Source: Bacteroidales bacterium (GTDB lineage Bacteria; Bacteroidota; Bacteroidia; Bacteroidales; UBA7960). Taken from it: a stretch of 9,881 bases of DNA. The notes under the pieces are model-generated. The model saw only the letters and a list, made by a program, of their open reading frames with translations. It did not search any database and had not been told where the DNA came from. Position 1 is the stretch's first letter; every line of letters starts with the position of its first letter. Position numbers and translations under genes: made by a program. The stretch lies in NCBI GenBank assembly GCA_007130545.1, contig SLSG01000068.1:1-9881 (forward strand), written 5' to 3'. Below, piece after piece: positions 1 to 7,621 of this stretch.

Positions 1-543
1 ATACCTTTGTTTGTCGGATGGTTCAGCAGCCCTTTGGATATAGGGAGGCAGCGGAGTCTGACCAGCCATCCCCAACACCTCCCCGAACGTAACCCCGGGC
101 GGATTCCAGGAAAAATGCACCACATAGGCATCCCCGCGCTGCTCGCCGAGACTGGCCTCCAGGCTCAGGCCCATCCGACGAAAAACCAAAGGACCCCTTT
201 TCCATTTTTTTGCATTTCCGACCAGGCATTCCCAGGTGACCGGCGAGGGCAGTCCGAGGGCCAGTTGCACATCTTTTTCCGGAGACAGTGGCCGCAGGCA
301 AAAAACTTCGATGTGTGCCCCGCTCTCCTTTTGAAAAGCAAGGCGGGCTTGCACCACCCGGGTGTTGTTCAGGACCATCAGGCTTTCGGGATCCAGCCAA
401 TCGGCCATATCCGCGAACTTTGCATCCGTCGCTGTCCCGTCCCGGTAGACCAGCAAACGGGATTGGTCCCTTTCCTCCAGTGGATAGGGGGCAATGCGGT
501 CTGCAGGAAGTTCATACTGAAAGTCTCTGACAGACAATTCCAT
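1..543 (-). CDS. queA: QueA, SAM:tRNA ribosyltransferase-isomerase (partial, 3' end beyond window)
   Basis: QueA transfers and isomerises the ribosyl part of S-adenosylmethionine onto 7-aminomethyl-7-deazaguanine at tRNA position 34, giving epoxyqueuosine, the penultimate step of queuosine synthesis in the cytoplasm. The 181 visible residues are open to the left edge, so about half of a family of roughly 350-410 residues is present. Family motifs seen are YPLEERDQSRLLVY (20-33), LMVLNNTRVVQARL (55-68), IEVFCLRPL (78-86) and GQTPLPPYIQR (161-171). The IEVFCL segment fits the Bacteroidota version as I recall it. The start at 543 gives the usual short lead before the DFxYELP motif. An in-frame ATG at 567 would add eight residues and cannot be excluded. 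The gene begins 52 bases after the acyl-CoA synthetase stop on the same strand, so co-transcription is likely. No perfect TAnnTTTG box lies in between; AACCTTTG at 577-570 has one mismatch. Identification is confident; the exact start is not. Confidence 0.93.
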   Translation of the reverse strand, partial: MELSVRDFQYELPADRIAPYPLEERDQSRLLVYRDGTATDAKFADMADWLDPESLMVLNNTRVVQARLAFQKESGAHIEVFCLRPLSPEKDVQLALGLPSPVTWECLVGNAKKWKRGPLVFRRMGLSLEASLGEQRGDAYVVHFSWNPPGVTFGEVLGMAGQTPLPPYIQRAAEPSDKQRY

Positions 544-595
544 AACAGATGTCAAGGCTTGCTGCATGGCAAAGGTTCTGCTTGTAGATTTATAT

Positions 596-2542
596 TTATT
601 CCAGTCCGGCAATCATGGCCTTGTTCCTGGGGTTGAAGAAGTCTTTCCCTTCCGGGCTGAACAGGTAATCCAGGCTTTCCTGGTAATGTGCCGTGATGGC
701 CGGCCGGACAATCTTCATTGTGGAGTTCATCAGGCGGTTCTGCTCTGAGAATCCTTCGGTTAGGAACAGGGCTCCGGCAGGCAGCCACCTGGGTGGGAAC
801 ATGCCCTGAAAATCACCCCCGGGCATAAAACGGTTGATCTCCTTGACCAGCTTGCCGATGGCTGCATCCTGCCCCATGGGGCTGCCCGGATCCAGGTGAT
901 TCTTTCTGAAGAATTCACGAAGGGCGGACCGGTTGACCACTATCAATGCGACCGTATAGGGACTCTGGTTGTTATACAGCATTACCTGGTCGAAGAATTC
1001 TGATTTTTCCACCATGGCCTCTTCGATCCCCTCCGGGCTGTATTTCTCTCCGTCCCCGCCAATCAGCAGGCTCTTCGACCGCCCCAGTACATACAGGTAG
1101 CCATCTGCGTCCAGGTAACCCAGATCGCCGGTGTAGAGCCAGCCCCCGCGAATGGTTTCACTGGTGGCACGCTCATTGTCCCAATACCCGGCCATGACAT
1201 TCCCGCCGCGGACAACGATCTCCCCCTGCCGCCCGATGGGCAACTCGGTTCCGTCATCATCACAGATCTTCAGGTCAAGCATGGGCACCACCTTTCCGGA
1301 GGAACCCAGCTTGTGAAAGTCCGGTGTGTTGGAAGAAATCACCGGGGCGGCCTCGGTCAGTCCGTATCCCTGGTACATGGGCATTCCGATGGCATAAAAG
1401 AACCGCTGCAGTTCCAGGTCAAGCAGGGCACCTCCGCCTACAAAAAACCGCAGACGACCCCCGAATCCGGCCCGGATCTTTTTGAACAGAATAAGATCAA
1501 ACAATGTGTACAGGGGTTTCAGGATTTTGCGAAAACCCTGTCCCTTGTTGTATCCCTCCCGGTTATAAGCATAGGCGGTCCGGAGTCCGGCACCGAAAAG
1601 GACCCAGGCCGCTTTGCCTTTTTCACGGACGCCCTTTTCTATGTTGTTGCGAAAATTTTTGGCCAGGGCAGGCACGCTGAGCAGGAAATAAGGCCTTACC
1701 TCACGTATGCAAACGGGGATGTTTTTCACCGTTTCGTTCAGGGTTCTGCCCGTCTTCAGGGATGCCAGGCTGGCCCCGTTGTATATCAGGGCGTAAATCC
1801 CCACGGTATGCGCAAAAGAGTGGTCCCACGGCAAAATGTGCAGGGAGGTGTAATAAGGCGGAACCTCAAAAATGGCGGAAGCCTGGGCCATGTTGCTCAG
1901 GTAATTCCGGTGTGTCAGGATGATGCCCTTGGGATCGGCCGTGGTACCCGAAGTATAGCATATATTGGCATAATCATCCGGGTTCAGGCTTTCCTTTAAT
2001 GTTTCCAGCGCTCCGGGATTCCTTCCCAGTGCGTCCTTGCCTGCTTCTAAAAGCGACTCTATGCCAATCAGCCGGGGACGAATCCCCTCTTGCAGCTCCT
2101 CCATTGGTTTGCGGCCATCCTCTCCCGGCTGGTCAAACAGCAGGATAAACTCCAGGCCAGGCAGGTCGTTCGCCAGCGCCAGCACCTTGTGCTGGTGGTT
2201 CCCGGAAACCATGATGCCCCGGCAACCAGAGTGAGCCAGCCGGAACATCAGGTCGGCCGGCTCCTCGATCTTTACCGACAAGGGCACACTGATGCCGCCA
2301 CAGAACAGAACGGCCAGCTCACCAACGACCCAGTCATTGCGCCCTTCCGAGATCAGGGCCACCCGTTCGCCCTTCTCCAGGCCCAGGCCAATAAAGCCCG
2401 CACCCAGTGCCACCACCCTTTCATAGACTTCTCTGTAAGAACTCCCCTTATACTCCGACTGGCGTTTCTCCCAGAGCAGCACATTGTCGGGATATTTCTT
2501 CACACTCTCTTCAAACAAATGGGGCAGGCTTTTATGATCCAT
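596..2542 (-). CDS. Long-chain acyl-CoA synthetase (AMP-forming)
   Basis: This 648-residue protein belongs to the ANL adenylate-forming superfamily. Such enzymes activate fatty acids with ATP, via an acyl-adenylate, to acyl-CoA for lipid synthesis or degradation. Visible core motifs in order: the phosphate-binding loop YTSGTTADPKG (196-206), YQGYGLTEAAP (390-400), the ATP-ribose aspartate in YTGDLG (470-475), the hinge region GYLYVLGRSKS (481-491), and a C-terminal STMKIVR segment whose Lys610 is the expected catalytic lysine. Length and the long insert before the GYGLTEA motif match long-chain (FadD/LACS type) enzymes better than acetyl-CoA synthetases. The chain-length preference cannot be read from sequence. 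The start at 2542 gives the normal N-terminus (DHKSLPHLFEESVKKYPD) and lies about 20 bases downstream of the inferred transcription start. queA follows on the same strand, and the SulP gene diverges on the other side. I see no signal peptide, so the enzyme should be cytoplasmic or membrane-peripheral. Confidence 0.95.
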   Translation of the reverse strand: MDHKSLPHLFEESVKKYPDNVLLWEKRQSEYKGSSYREVYERVVALGAGFIGLGLEKGERVALISEGRNDWVVGELAVLFCGGISVPLSVKIEEPADLMFRLAHSGCRGIMVSGNHQHKVLALANDLPGLEFILLFDQPGEDGRKPMEELQEGIRPRLIGIESLLEAGKDALGRNPGALETLKESLNPDDYANICYTSGTTADPKGIILTHRNYLSNMAQASAIFEVPPYYTSLHILPWDHSFAHTVGIYALIYNGASLASLKTGRTLNETVKNIPVCIREVRPYFLLSVPALAKNFRNNIEKGVREKGKAAWVLFGAGLRTAYAYNREGYNKGQGFRKILKPLYTLFDLILFKKIRAGFGGRLRFFVGGGALLDLELQRFFYAIGMPMYQGYGLTEAAPVISSNTPDFHKLGSSGKVVPMLDLKICDDDGTELPIGRQGEIVVRGGNVMAGYWDNERATSETIRGGWLYTGDLGYLDADGYLYVLGRSKSLLIGGDGEKYSPEGIEEAMVEKSEFFDQVMLYNNQSPYTVALIVVNRSALREFFRKNHLDPGSPMGQDAAIGKLVKEINRFMPGGDFQGMFPPRWLPAGALFLTEGFSEQNRLMNSTMKIVRPAITAHYQESLDYLFSPEGKDFFNPRNKAMIAGLE

Positions 2543-2556
2543 TACAATGGTATTAA

Positions 2557-2587
2557 TTGAAAATCCGCGACAAATAAACTAATTTTG
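2557..2587 (+). promoter_or_regulatory. Promoter of the SulP transporter gene (Bacteroidota type)
   Basis: TTG at 2557-2559 and TAATTTTG at 2580-2587 match the Bacteroidota -33/-7 pair (TTG, TAnnTTTG) with a 20-base spacer; the -7 box is perfect. Transcription would begin around 2591-2594. That is downstream of the first in-frame ATG at 2589, so the ATG at 2622 is the likely start of SulP. The element is interleaved with the leftward synthetase promoter. Confidence 0.7.
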
Positions 2588-2601
2588 CATGGGTTTTCCA
2601 A
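2571..2601 (-). promoter_or_regulatory. Promoter of the acyl-CoA synthetase gene (Bacteroidota type)
   Basis: Read leftward, TTG at 2601-2599 (-33 element) is followed after 20 bases by TTTATTTG at 2578-2571. That differs from the Bacteroidota -7 consensus TAnnTTTG only at its second base. The inferred transcript would begin near 2565, leaving a leader of about 20 bases before the ATG at 2542. The -7 box lies one base from the -7 box of the opposing SulP promoter. Assignment rests on sequence match and spacing only. Confidence 0.6.
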
Positions 2602-2621
2602 CACTTATTTTTCCCGCGCCG

Positions 2622-4274
2622 ATGTTCAATCCAGTTCTCTTTTCCCTTCTTGGCAGGTATACACGCAAAACCTTCCTGTCTGACCTGGTATCGGGTGCCA
2701 TTGTGGGCATTGTGGCCCTCCCCCTGGCAATCGCCTTTGCCATTGCATCGGGGGTGCCGCCGGAAGTCGGACTGATTACAGCTGTGGTTGCGGGATTCCT
2801 GATCTCGTTCTTCGGAGGAAGCCGGGTGCAGATCGGGGGACCCTCCGGAGCATTCATCATCGTCCTTGCCGGGGTTTCTGCCCAATTCGGGATGGAGGGA
2901 GTGGTCGTTGTATCGGTCATGGCAGGGATCATGCTGGTGGCCATGGGCCTGCTGAAAGCAGGCAGCATCATACAATTCACCCCCTATCCTATTGTAGTAG
3001 GCTTTACCAGCGGCATGGCGCTCATCATTTTCTCCACCCAGATGAAGGAGTTCTTCGGACTGCCCGAAGGGGACATCCCCGCAGACCTGCTGCCCAAATG
3101 GATCTATTATTTCCGGAATATACACCTGGCCAACTGGAATGCGGTGGGAGTCGGACTAACTACTGTCCTGATCACGGTATACTGGGCAAGGGTCACCAGG
3201 CGCATTCCGGGCTCCCTGGTCGCCCTGGTACTGACCACCCTGGCGGTGCAGGCCTTCCGGCTTCCCGTCGCCACCATCGGCAGCACCTTCGGGGAGTTTG
3301 GGGCGAGCCTGAGGGTGCCGGACCTGCCCGGACTAAACTTTGACCTGGTAAAGCAGTTGCTGGTACCTGCCTTCACAATCGCCATGCTGGGCTCACTGGA
3401 ATCCCTGCTGTCGGCCGTTGTCGCTGACGGGGCCACCGGGTATCGCCACCGTCCGAATACCGAACTGGTTTCGCAGGGCATCGCCAACATCCTTACCCCC
3501 CTTGCCGGAGGGATGGCCGCTTCCGGTGCCCTGGCCAAGACCATGACCAATGTACGCAACGGCGGGAAAACGCCTGTAGCCGGACTCATTCATGCCCTGG
3601 TGCTGTCAGGCTTCCTGGTTTTCATGGGGCGGCTGGCCATGATGATCCCCCTGGCATCGCTGGCTGGGATCCTGGTGATCGTTTCTTACAATATGAGTGA
3701 GTGGCGCTCATTCAGGATCATACTTAAAAGCTCAAAAAGCGAGCTTTCCGTGCTGCTGACCACCTTTTTGCTGACCGTATTTGTCGGATTGGACATTGCC
3801 ATTCCGTTTGGCATCATCCTGGCCCTGGTGCTGTTCGTCAGGAGGGTGATGGAAACCACCGACATAGAAGTATTGAAGCACGAAGTGGAAAGTGAACGCT
3901 CCCATCTGAGCGAGGACACGGAAACGCTGGACATCCCCAAGGGGGTGGAGGTATTCCAGATCAAGGGGCCCTTCTTCTTCGGGATCGCGAACAAGTTTGA
4001 GGAGGCAGAGAAGGAAATCCATGAGATCCCTAAGGTCAGGATCATCCGGATGCGCCGGGTACCATTCATTGACTCCACGGGGATCCGCAACCTGCGCAGC
4101 TTTGTCAACCGCTCAAAAAAACACCGTACCCAAACTGTGCTGTCGGGGGTCACCGACAAAACCCTGGAAGCCTTGAAAAAGGATGGTTTCTATGAGGAAC
4201 TCGGACCCGAGAATTTTTGCAGCACCATCGAATGTGCCCTGGTCCGGGCCAGAAAAATCATTGGGAAATCCTGA
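2622..4274 (+). CDS. SulP-family inorganic anion transporter with C-terminal STAS domain
   Basis: This 550-residue inner-membrane transporter belongs to the SulP/SLC26 family, which moves sulfate, bicarbonate or related anions by proton or sodium coupling. The N-terminal part starts with the typical FLSDLVSGAIVGIVALPLA segment (18-36). It continues with VQIGGPSGAF (69-78), the sequence stretch that contributes to the anion site in this family. Hydrophobic segments follow through about residue 407, including the conserved SLESLLSAVVADG (258-270) and NTELVSQGIANI (279-290). A cytoplasmic STAS domain occupies about 441-545, with the FIDSTGIRNL signature (482-491). I chose the ATG at 2622 because the promoter -7 box ends at 2587, so an ATG at 2589 (11 extra residues) would sit at or before the transcription start. 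The gene is transcribed alone. It converges on the PLP-enzyme gene with 11 bases between the stop codons, and I see no convincing terminator there. Substrate is undetermined: no carbonic anhydrase or sulfate-assimilation gene is adjacent. Confidence 0.93.
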   Translation: MFNPVLFSLLGRYTRKTFLSDLVSGAIVGIVALPLAIAFAIASGVPPEVGLITAVVAGFLISFFGGSRVQIGGPSGAFIIVLAGVSAQFGMEGVVVVSVMAGIMLVAMGLLKAGSIIQFTPYPIVVGFTSGMALIIFSTQMKEFFGLPEGDIPADLLPKWIYYFRNIHLANWNAVGVGLTTVLITVYWARVTRRIPGSLVALVLTTLAVQAFRLPVATIGSTFGEFGASLRVPDLPGLNFDLVKQLLVPAFTIAMLGSLESLLSAVVADGATGYRHRPNTELVSQGIANILTPLAGGMAASGALAKTMTNVRNGGKTPVAGLIHALVLSGFLVFMGRLAMMIPLASLAGILVIVSYNMSEWRSFRIILKSSKSELSVLLTTFLLTVFVGLDIAIPFGIILALVLFVRRVMETTDIEVLKHEVESERSHLSEDTETLDIPKGVEVFQIKGPFFFGIANKFEEAEKEIHEIPKVRIIRMRRVPFIDSTGIRNLRSFVNRSKKHRTQTVLSGVTDKTLEALKKDGFYEELGPENFCSTIECALVRARKIIGKS

Positions 4275-4285
4275 TCGTCCCTGTC

Positions 4286-5371
4286 TCAGGGGCCGGCCCT
4301 AACCACATAAGTTTCACGCAATAAGTCCGCCGCCAGGCAGGAATGCACCGGAACGATGCCCAGCAGGTCGCCAGGCCTGAGGTCCATAATCATTTCCCGG
4401 GGCATGCGGATAATGCCATGTTCCTGAGACAGGCGTTCCACGAACAGGTCCTGCCCGGGCCACAGGATACGGCCTTGCGCATCATAAAACACCACGCGTC
4501 CGAAATGTGCCTTTCCGTTTTTGCCCATCCCCTGCTCCTTTGACAGGTGCACGGCGCCGGCATAGACCACCACCTCCTCCCGTTCAGGGTGAAGGGCAAC
4601 AACCGGGGCAGCGACTGTTACCGCCAGTTCATCGCGTGTGCAAACGCCCAGATCCAGCTGCATGGTATCGAAATACACAAAATTTCCCGGGCGAAGCTCA
4701 TCCAGGTTCGCAAGATCATCCGACAGCCAGCAACTGGGGGTATCTCCCCAGGAGACCATCAGTCCGGCATGAACACTCGAAAAGCTTTCCCTGAGCCCAA
4801 GCAATGCCTGCCTGCCCGCTGAAAATACTTCCAGCAGCTGCTGTCTGTTGTCAGACTGATAGGTATGCCCGGCATGAGCGATAAAACCGCGGATGCGCAA
4901 ATGCGCATCCTCCGCCAGGCGATCCAGGGCCAGCCTGAGCTCTTCCGGCCTGTCCGGATCGAAGCCTGTACGATGGGAACCCACATCGATCTTGAGGTAT
5001 ACATCTGCCGGTGTACTCATTTTCCCGGGAAGCATGGCGGCCGAATGCTGGCAAGAAACGACCAGTCCCAGGTCAGTCACCCCGGCCAGCCGGTTGATCT
5101 CCTCCATTTCCCGGAAGTTGACCGGGAAGGCAATCATGATGTCCCTCCAGCCATCGGCGGCAAAAAAACGGGCCATGGAGACGGAGGATACCGCGATGGC
5201 ATCCACCCCTTCCTCCCGGAACCAGCGACCGGTTTCAAGGGATTGATGGGTTTTGAAATGGGGACGCAGCCGGGCGCCAAAATCCCTGGCCTTTCCCAGC
5301 ATCATGCGGATATTGGCACGGCAGCGGACTTCGTCCACCACCAGCACGGGCTGAGTGATTTGGTCCATCAT
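4286..5371 (-). CDS. Fold-type III PLP enzyme, D-serine dehydratase/D-threonine aldolase-like
   Basis: The protein has 361 residues and the alanine-racemase-like N-terminal barrel plus the DSD-type C-terminal domain. These enzymes act on D-beta-hydroxyamino acids: D-serine to pyruvate and ammonia, or D-threonine to glycine and acetaldehyde. Visible are RPHFKTHQS with Lys40 as the expected Schiff-base lysine, YLKIDVGSHRTGF (125-137), FIAHAGHTY (163-171), and near the C-terminus PVHSC with His343 and Cys345. In characterised eukaryotic D-serine dehydratases a His-x-Cys pair binds zinc. D-threonine aldolases, as I recall, have His-x-Asp and use divalent metals such as manganese. The His-x-Cys pair therefore leans toward dehydratase, but many uncharacterised relatives also have it, so the substrate stays open. 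The start is one of two consecutive ATGs (5371 or 5368). An AAGGGA sequence touches the first, giving little help. The gene begins 15 bases after the ftcD stop, so the two very probably form one transcript. Confidence 0.88.
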   Translation of the reverse strand: MMDQITQPVLVVDEVRCRANIRMMLGKARDFGARLRPHFKTHQSLETGRWFREEGVDAIAVSSVSMARFFAADGWRDIMIAFPVNFREMEEINRLAGVTDLGLVVSCQHSAAMLPGKMSTPADVYLKIDVGSHRTGFDPDRPEELRLALDRLAEDAHLRIRGFIAHAGHTYQSDNRQQLLEVFSAGRQALLGLRESFSSVHAGLMVSWGDTPSCWLSDDLANLDELRPGNFVYFDTMQLDLGVCTRDELAVTVAAPVVALHPEREEVVVYAGAVHLSKEQGMGKNGKAHFGRVVFYDAQGRILWPGQDLFVERLSQEHGIIRMPREMIMDLRPGDLLGIVPVHSCLAADLLRETYVVRAGP

Positions 5372-5386
5372 CCCTTGAAGTAGTGT

Positions 5387-7075
5387 TTATTTTGAGAGTT
5401 TGTTTTCCAGCAATTCCAGAATCTCCACCTCTTTGTTCCTGGCAGCCGCTTCGATCTCAGCCCCTTCCTTAATCACATGGGACACGTAATCCTTGTCGTC
5501 CAGGTCGACGGAGTTGATCTTTACGTTCAGATAGGCTCCGATGACGGCCGTCCGGGCGCAAAGGGCACCCACACCGGCATCGGTCACTGAGTTCGGGTTG
5601 CCCTTTTCCACCATGGCCTGGATAACCTCCATGGATGCATAGGCCTGTTGCATGACCCTGAAGGGGATTTCTATGGCATAGCGGGTGGCTTCCTGAATGG
5701 CATCATGGCGCGCCTTTTTTTCCTCCCCGGTGGTTTTCGGCATTCCGAATGCATCCATGATCCGGTTGAAAGCGCGGGTATCCTCATCCACCAGAAACAG
5801 CAGCTCTTTTTTGATCTCCTGTCCCTTTTCCGCCCACTTGCTGAACAGCTCCCAGTGTTCATCCCAGCCCCTTTTGTGGGAGGACAGGTTGGCCACCATC
5901 GTGGCCAGGGAAACGCCAAGAGCACCTACGGTGGCCGCAACGGAGCCTCCCCCCGGTGCGGGGGATTCGCTGGAGGTCTCATCGGCAAAAGCTTCCACAC
6001 TCATGCCGACCAGACGCTTCTCCTCTGCCCCACCCATCATGTACTCAATGATCTTTTCCTCCGGACGGAACGGTTTGAGTTCATCCAGCCCCATGGATTT
6101 GACCGCGATCTTGATCAGCTCTGCGTCCGACACGCCCAGGCTGCGCTGCTGCATGGCAAGGAAGTATTTTCCAGCATCCAGCATGGCTTTCAGCGGGACC
6201 AGTCCGACCAGCTCCGAGCCCGTCACACGGATGCCCCTTTCGGCGGCCTTTTTACACACTTCATCGAATGCGATGTGGATCGGGGTCACGCGGATGTTGG
6301 TCAGGTTCATGGAAATCTGGGCCACTCCGTATTCCTCGATGAACCATCCGATGGCCTTCACCTCCTTCAGGCTGCCAGGTATATATACCGGGTCACCCTT
6401 TTCGTCTTTCACGATCTTCCCGGTCAGGGGGTTTCCCTGCCGCTGTACCCTGCCCCTTTCCCTGACGTCAAACGCGATCGCGTTGGCGCGGCGGGTGGAG
6501 GTGGTATTCAGGTTGATGTTATAGGCCACCAGGAAATCCCTCGCCCCGACAGCTGTTGCTCCCCACCTGGGCTGGAATTTGGCGGGTCCGAAGTCCGGCT
6601 TCCATTCGGAGCTGGTGAGCCTTTCCGCCAGGCCTTCGTATTCCCCCTTCCTGCAATTGGCAAGGTTGCGCCGTTCAGGCTTGAATGCGGCACGCTCATA
6701 GCAATAAACCGGGATATCAAGCTCTTCCCCTATTCTTTTGGCAAGGGCCCTGGCATATTCAACCACTTCCTCCATGGAAATGTTGGCTACGGGGACCAGC
6801 GGACAGACGTCCGTGGCGCCCATGCGGGGATGCTCCCCTTTGTGCTTGCTCATGTCAATCAGCTCTGAGGCCTTTTTGATGGCCCTGAAGGCGGCCTCAA
6901 CAACCTCTGCGGGAGTCCCCACAAAGGTGACCACCGTCCGGTTGGTGGCGCTGCCCGGATCCACGTCCAGCAACTTTACCCCATCCACGGATTCAATTTC
7001 ATTGGTTATCTTTTCGATCACGGCAAGGTCCCTGCCCTCACTGAAATTCGGAACGCACTCAATTATCTGCTTCAT
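5387..7075 (-). CDS. ftcD: Glutamate formimidoyltransferase / formimidoyl-THF cyclodeaminase (bifunctional)
   Basis: This 562-residue fused enzyme finishes the tetrahydrofolate-dependent route of histidine breakdown. The N-terminal half moves the formimidoyl group from N-formimidoylglutamate to tetrahydrofolate, releasing glutamate. The C-terminal domain then makes 5,10-methenyl-THF and ammonia. It starts with the family's ECVPNFSEGRD (6-16). KGEHPRMGATDVCPLVP (79-95) contains His82, the position of the catalytic histidine in the mammalian enzyme. Two formimidoyltransferase subdomains span about 1-178 and 180-300. After a linker, the cyclodeaminase begins near 355, with ESPAPGGGSVAA (370-381), DEDTRAFNRIMDAF (430-443) and NPNSVTDAGVGA (493-504). 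Length is close to the animal enzyme (about 540). I chose the ATG at 7075 because the family begins directly at this point; an ATG at 7111 would add 12 unrelated residues. No perfect -7 box is visible in the 86 bases between it and the upstream terminator. No hut genes are in view. Confidence 0.96.
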   Translation of the reverse strand: MKQIIECVPNFSEGRDLAVIEKITNEIESVDGVKLLDVDPGSATNRTVVTFVGTPAEVVEAAFRAIKKASELIDMSKHKGEHPRMGATDVCPLVPVANISMEEVVEYARALAKRIGEELDIPVYCYERAAFKPERRNLANCRKGEYEGLAERLTSSEWKPDFGPAKFQPRWGATAVGARDFLVAYNINLNTTSTRRANAIAFDVRERGRVQRQGNPLTGKIVKDEKGDPVYIPGSLKEVKAIGWFIEEYGVAQISMNLTNIRVTPIHIAFDEVCKKAAERGIRVTGSELVGLVPLKAMLDAGKYFLAMQQRSLGVSDAELIKIAVKSMGLDELKPFRPEEKIIEYMMGGAEEKRLVGMSVEAFADETSSESPAPGGGSVAATVGALGVSLATMVANLSSHKRGWDEHWELFSKWAEKGQEIKKELLFLVDEDTRAFNRIMDAFGMPKTTGEEKKARHDAIQEATRYAIEIPFRVMQQAYASMEVIQAMVEKGNPNSVTDAGVGALCARTAVIGAYLNVKINSVDLDDKDYVSHVIKEGAEIEAAARNKEVEILELLENKLSK

Positions 7076-7161
7076 ATAGCTGCTTTTTATGTTTGCCTGG
7101 TCTTGCGGCACCCCGTTTTCCGGCGGGGGAAAGCCAGGGCGTTGAACCTGTATGCGAAAAT

Positions 7162-7191
7162 AAAAAAAAAGCCCTTAACGAAAAAGGGCTT
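7162..7191 (-). terminator. Rho-independent terminator after rplS
   Basis: Read leftward, AAGCCCTT (7191-7184) pairs perfectly with AAGGGCTT (7176-7169) across a 7-base loop. The stem is followed at once by an unbroken run of T (to 7162), the classic intrinsic terminator layout. It lies 28 bases after the rplS stop and before ftcD, so it separates the translation genes from the catabolic pair. On the plus strand no T tract follows the stem, so it is one-directional. Confidence 0.9.
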
Positions 7192-7218
7192 GGGGGAATA
7201 TAGTGGGTCAATAAAACC

Positions 7219-7572
7219 TTAGATGCGTTTTTCCTTGATGCGGGCCTTTTTGCCTCGCAGCTTGCGCAGGTAAAAAATACGTGCCCTTCTTACCACACCC
7301 CGGCGGTTCAGCACGATTTTCTCAATAAAAGGGGAGTTGACGGGAAAGATTCTTTCCACGCCGGTGTTGCCGGAAATCTTCCTTACAGTAAAGGTTTCAG
7401 TGGCTCCCTGGCCCCTGCGCTGGATCACAACACCCTGAAAGGGCTGGATACGCTCCTTGTTGCCTTCCCGGATCATGTAATGCACAGTTACATTGTCTCC
7501 AGCCTGGAATGCAGGCCATTCCTTCATTTCTGCCAGGCCCTGCACATAATTCATTATCTCCTTCTGGTTCAT
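7219..7572 (-). CDS. rplS: Ribosomal protein L19 (bL19)
   Basis: The 117-residue bL19 sits at the interface between the large and small ribosomal subunits. Visible family features are FQAGDNVTVHY (22-32), the REGNKERIQPFQGVVI segment (35-50), FTVRKISGNTGVERIFP (61-77), and the C-terminal basic run RRARIFYLRKLRGKKARIK (95-113). Length fits the family (about 115-120). The reading frame is open to an ATG at 7635. However, a perfect -7 box at 7621-7614 places transcription start downstream of that ATG, so the ATG at 7572 is used; it also matches the usual N-terminus. The gene follows trmD in the order common in bacteria, but 86 bases separate the trmD stop from this start, and the promoter lies in that gap. 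A strong terminator follows. Confidence 0.97.
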   Translation of the reverse strand: MNQKEIMNYVQGLAEMKEWPAFQAGDNVTVHYMIREGNKERIQPFQGVVIQRRGQGATETFTVRKISGNTGVERIFPVNSPFIEKIVLNRRGVVRRARIFYLRKLRGKKARIKEKRI

Positions 7573-7581
7573 CGGTAGAAT

Positions 7582-7607
7582 ATTTTGGATGGTTCTTTGC
7601 TCAAAAT
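7582..7607 (-). other. Possible weak hairpin in the rplS leader
   Basis: In the inferred leader transcript, ATTTTG (7607-7602) can pair with CAAAAT (7587-7582) around a 14-base loop. The stem is six pairs, mostly A-U, so it is weak alone. It starts close to the inferred transcription start and ends nine bases before the ATG. L19 leaders with autoregulatory roles are known in other bacteria, but I cannot show that this one has such a role. Confidence 0.2.
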
Positions 7608-7613
7608 GGAGTG

Positions 7614-7621
7614 CAAAGTTA
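7614..7621 (-). promoter_or_regulatory. rplS promoter -7 box
   Basis: Read leftward, TAACTTTG matches the Bacteroidota -7 consensus TAnnTTTG perfectly. A T-rich tract lies at the expected -33 distance, but there is no exact TTG there; the nearest TTG is too close, 11 bases upstream. The inferred start near 7609 gives a leader of about 37 bases. It means rplS can be expressed independently of trmD. Confidence 0.55.

Noticed and set aside
7..636. A 209-codon plus-strand frame (7-636) and a 125-codon minus-strand frame (23-400)
   Set aside because: Both overlap the queA coding frame, which carries clear family motifs; neither translation resembles a protein.
2553..3125. A 190-codon minus-strand frame opposite the start of the SulP gene
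   Set aside because: It is antisense to the conserved first membrane segments of SulP, is compositionally odd (His/Asp/Cys-rich), and would cover both divergent promoters.
4268..4302. A terminator between the convergent SulP and PLP-enzyme genes
   Set aside because: CCTGA/TCAGG and the GGGCCGGCCC palindrome lie here, but neither is followed by a T run and the second is coding sequence.
5648..6868. A 406-codon open frame on the plus strand opposite ftcD
   Set aside because: It is wholly antisense to a clearly identified enzyme. The translation is rich in His, Gly, Pro and Arg with no recognisable domain, as expected for shadow frames in GC-rich DNA.
7111..7129. A CCCCG/CGGGG hairpin upstream of ftcD as a second terminator or riboswitch
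   Set aside because: The stem is only five pairs, no T tract follows on either strand, and no known riboswitch core is recognisable around it.
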